Assembly: GCA_018240935.1 (NCBI GenBank)
Contig: JAFEEV010000141.1
Coordinates: 1 to 14,102, forward strand
DNA length: 14,102 nucleotides
Direction: 5' to 3'
Origin: Pseudomonadota bacterium
GTDB lineage: Bacteria; Pseudomonadota; Gammaproteobacteria; Burkholderiales; Nitrosomonadaceae
The notes under the pieces were generated by a model. It had not been told where the DNA came from. It did no database searches and was given only the letters and a program-made list of their open reading frames with translations. A program made the position numbers and the translations under genes. Each line of letters opens with the position of its first letter. Positions within the stretch are counted from its first letter, which is position 1. This document shows positions 13,731-14,102 of this stretch, in pieces.

Positions 13731-14021
13731 TTATTCCGTTTTATGGGTAAGAAATTGAAAATCGATGCCGTGGCTATCAAACATACCCAGCTCGTTATCG
13801 ACTTCCATTTCCGCTTCCAGCCAATCCTGGATTGCATCCGCTTCATTACCGTTAAAGCCGCGTTTCTCGGCGCGGTAGTATGCCGCGGTGGCGATCATTT
13901 CCTGGCGGTCAGAACGCTGTTTGGCTGCGGTGATGACGCGATGCGCGAGTATGTTCTCTTCACTTTTGGATAACTTCGTACGCGATTTCTTGGGTGCAGT
14001 TTCGCTGACTTTGCTTGTCAT
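13731..14021 (-). CDS. DUF2934 domain protein
   Basis: 96-aa soluble protein. The DUF2934 signature covers about residues 42-72 (AAYYRAEKRGFNGNEADAI, then DWLEAE). The N-terminus (1-22) is basic and disordered-looking (KKSRTKLSKS), and the C-terminal tail is short. The function is unknown. I chose the internal ATG at 14021 because AAAGGAG (complement of 14031-14037) sits 9 nt upstream; the frame is open to 14084 but with no such site. Directly upstream of hsp20 on the same strand, it is likely part of one stress-linked operon, which is inference from position. Confidence 0.85.
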   Translation of the reverse strand: MTSKVSETAPKKSRTKLSKSEENILAHRVITAAKQRSDRQEMIATAAYYRAEKRGFNGNEADAIQDWLEAEMEVDNELGMFDSHGIDFQFLTHKTE

Positions 14022-14052
14022 TTGATCGTTCTCCTTTAATGGATATTTCAAA

Positions 14053-14091
14053 CTCAAGAGATTGAGCCGGTAAAAGAACCGCAATCGATTG
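14053..14091 (-). promoter_or_regulatory. Palindromic sites upstream of the DUF2934-hsp20 pair
   Basis: CTCAA-GAGA-TTGAG (14053-14066) is a 5-bp hairpin, and CAATCGATTG (14082-14091) is a perfect 10-bp palindrome. They lie in the upstream region of the pair and could be operator or leader structures. No sigma70 or sigma32 promoter is clear before the window ends. Confidence 0.3.
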
Positions 14092-14102
14092 GTTATCTTA
14101 GA

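Noticed and set aside
1..14102. CRISPR array, rRNA, tRNA, toxin-antitoxin or defence system
   Set aside because: No regularly spaced direct repeats, RNA-gene signatures or matching protein families were seen on either strand.

Overview
The window reads as a chromosomal segment of an ammonia-oxidising betaproteobacterium, most likely Nitrosomonas. This rests on the gene order hfq-hflX-hflK-hflC-DUF2065-hisZ-purA, a periplasmic di-heme cytochrome c peroxidase of the type studied in Nitrosomonas europaea, and protein sequences of betaproteobacterial character (for example Hfq with an RKEH rim). The genus is an inference from recognised families; no search was run.

Layout: (1) 83-565 (+), an exported TlpA/ResA-type thioredoxin with a WCPPC site. 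(2) On the minus strand, proS (2904-1195) overlaps a small exported lytic transglycosylase (1207-599). (3) Divergent from proS is rppH (3117-3698), behind a leader of about 130 nt with competing hairpins. (4) Next is a di-heme cytochrome c peroxidase (3843-4835), with a terminator-like hairpin just before its ribosome binding site. (5) The 274-bp gap before hfq is not empty: it holds a 22-codon, three-cysteine ORF with a good Shine-Dalgarno, plus two inverted repeats. (6) 5110-8618 is the RNA-chaperone/GTPase/membrane-protease-regulator operon hfq-hflX-hflK-hflC, ended by a strong intrinsic terminator. (7) 8823-11531 holds a DUF2065 membrane protein, hisZ and purA. (8) A GNAT acetyltransferase (11583-12014) converges on a secreted alanine-rich coiled-coil protein (12392-12027). 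(9) A secreted cysteine-rich protein (12576-12947) is followed by a 143-bp MITE with perfect 17-bp terminal inverted repeats and a TTAG target duplication. (10) On the minus strand at the right end, a DUF2934 protein and an Hsp20 chaperone form a likely two-gene operon.

How the genes work together: most of the window is housekeeping. Hfq, RppH and HflX touch RNA and ribosome homeostasis, HflKC control the FtsH protease, ProS charges tRNA, and HisZ and PurA sit at the histidine/purine branch. The peroxidase, thioredoxin and transglycosylase act in the periplasm. I see no rRNA, tRNA, CRISPR array, phage or complete insertion sequence. The least explained parts are the cysteine mini-ORF upstream of hfq, the rppH leader, the cysteine-rich exported protein and the MITE placed exactly at its stop codon.
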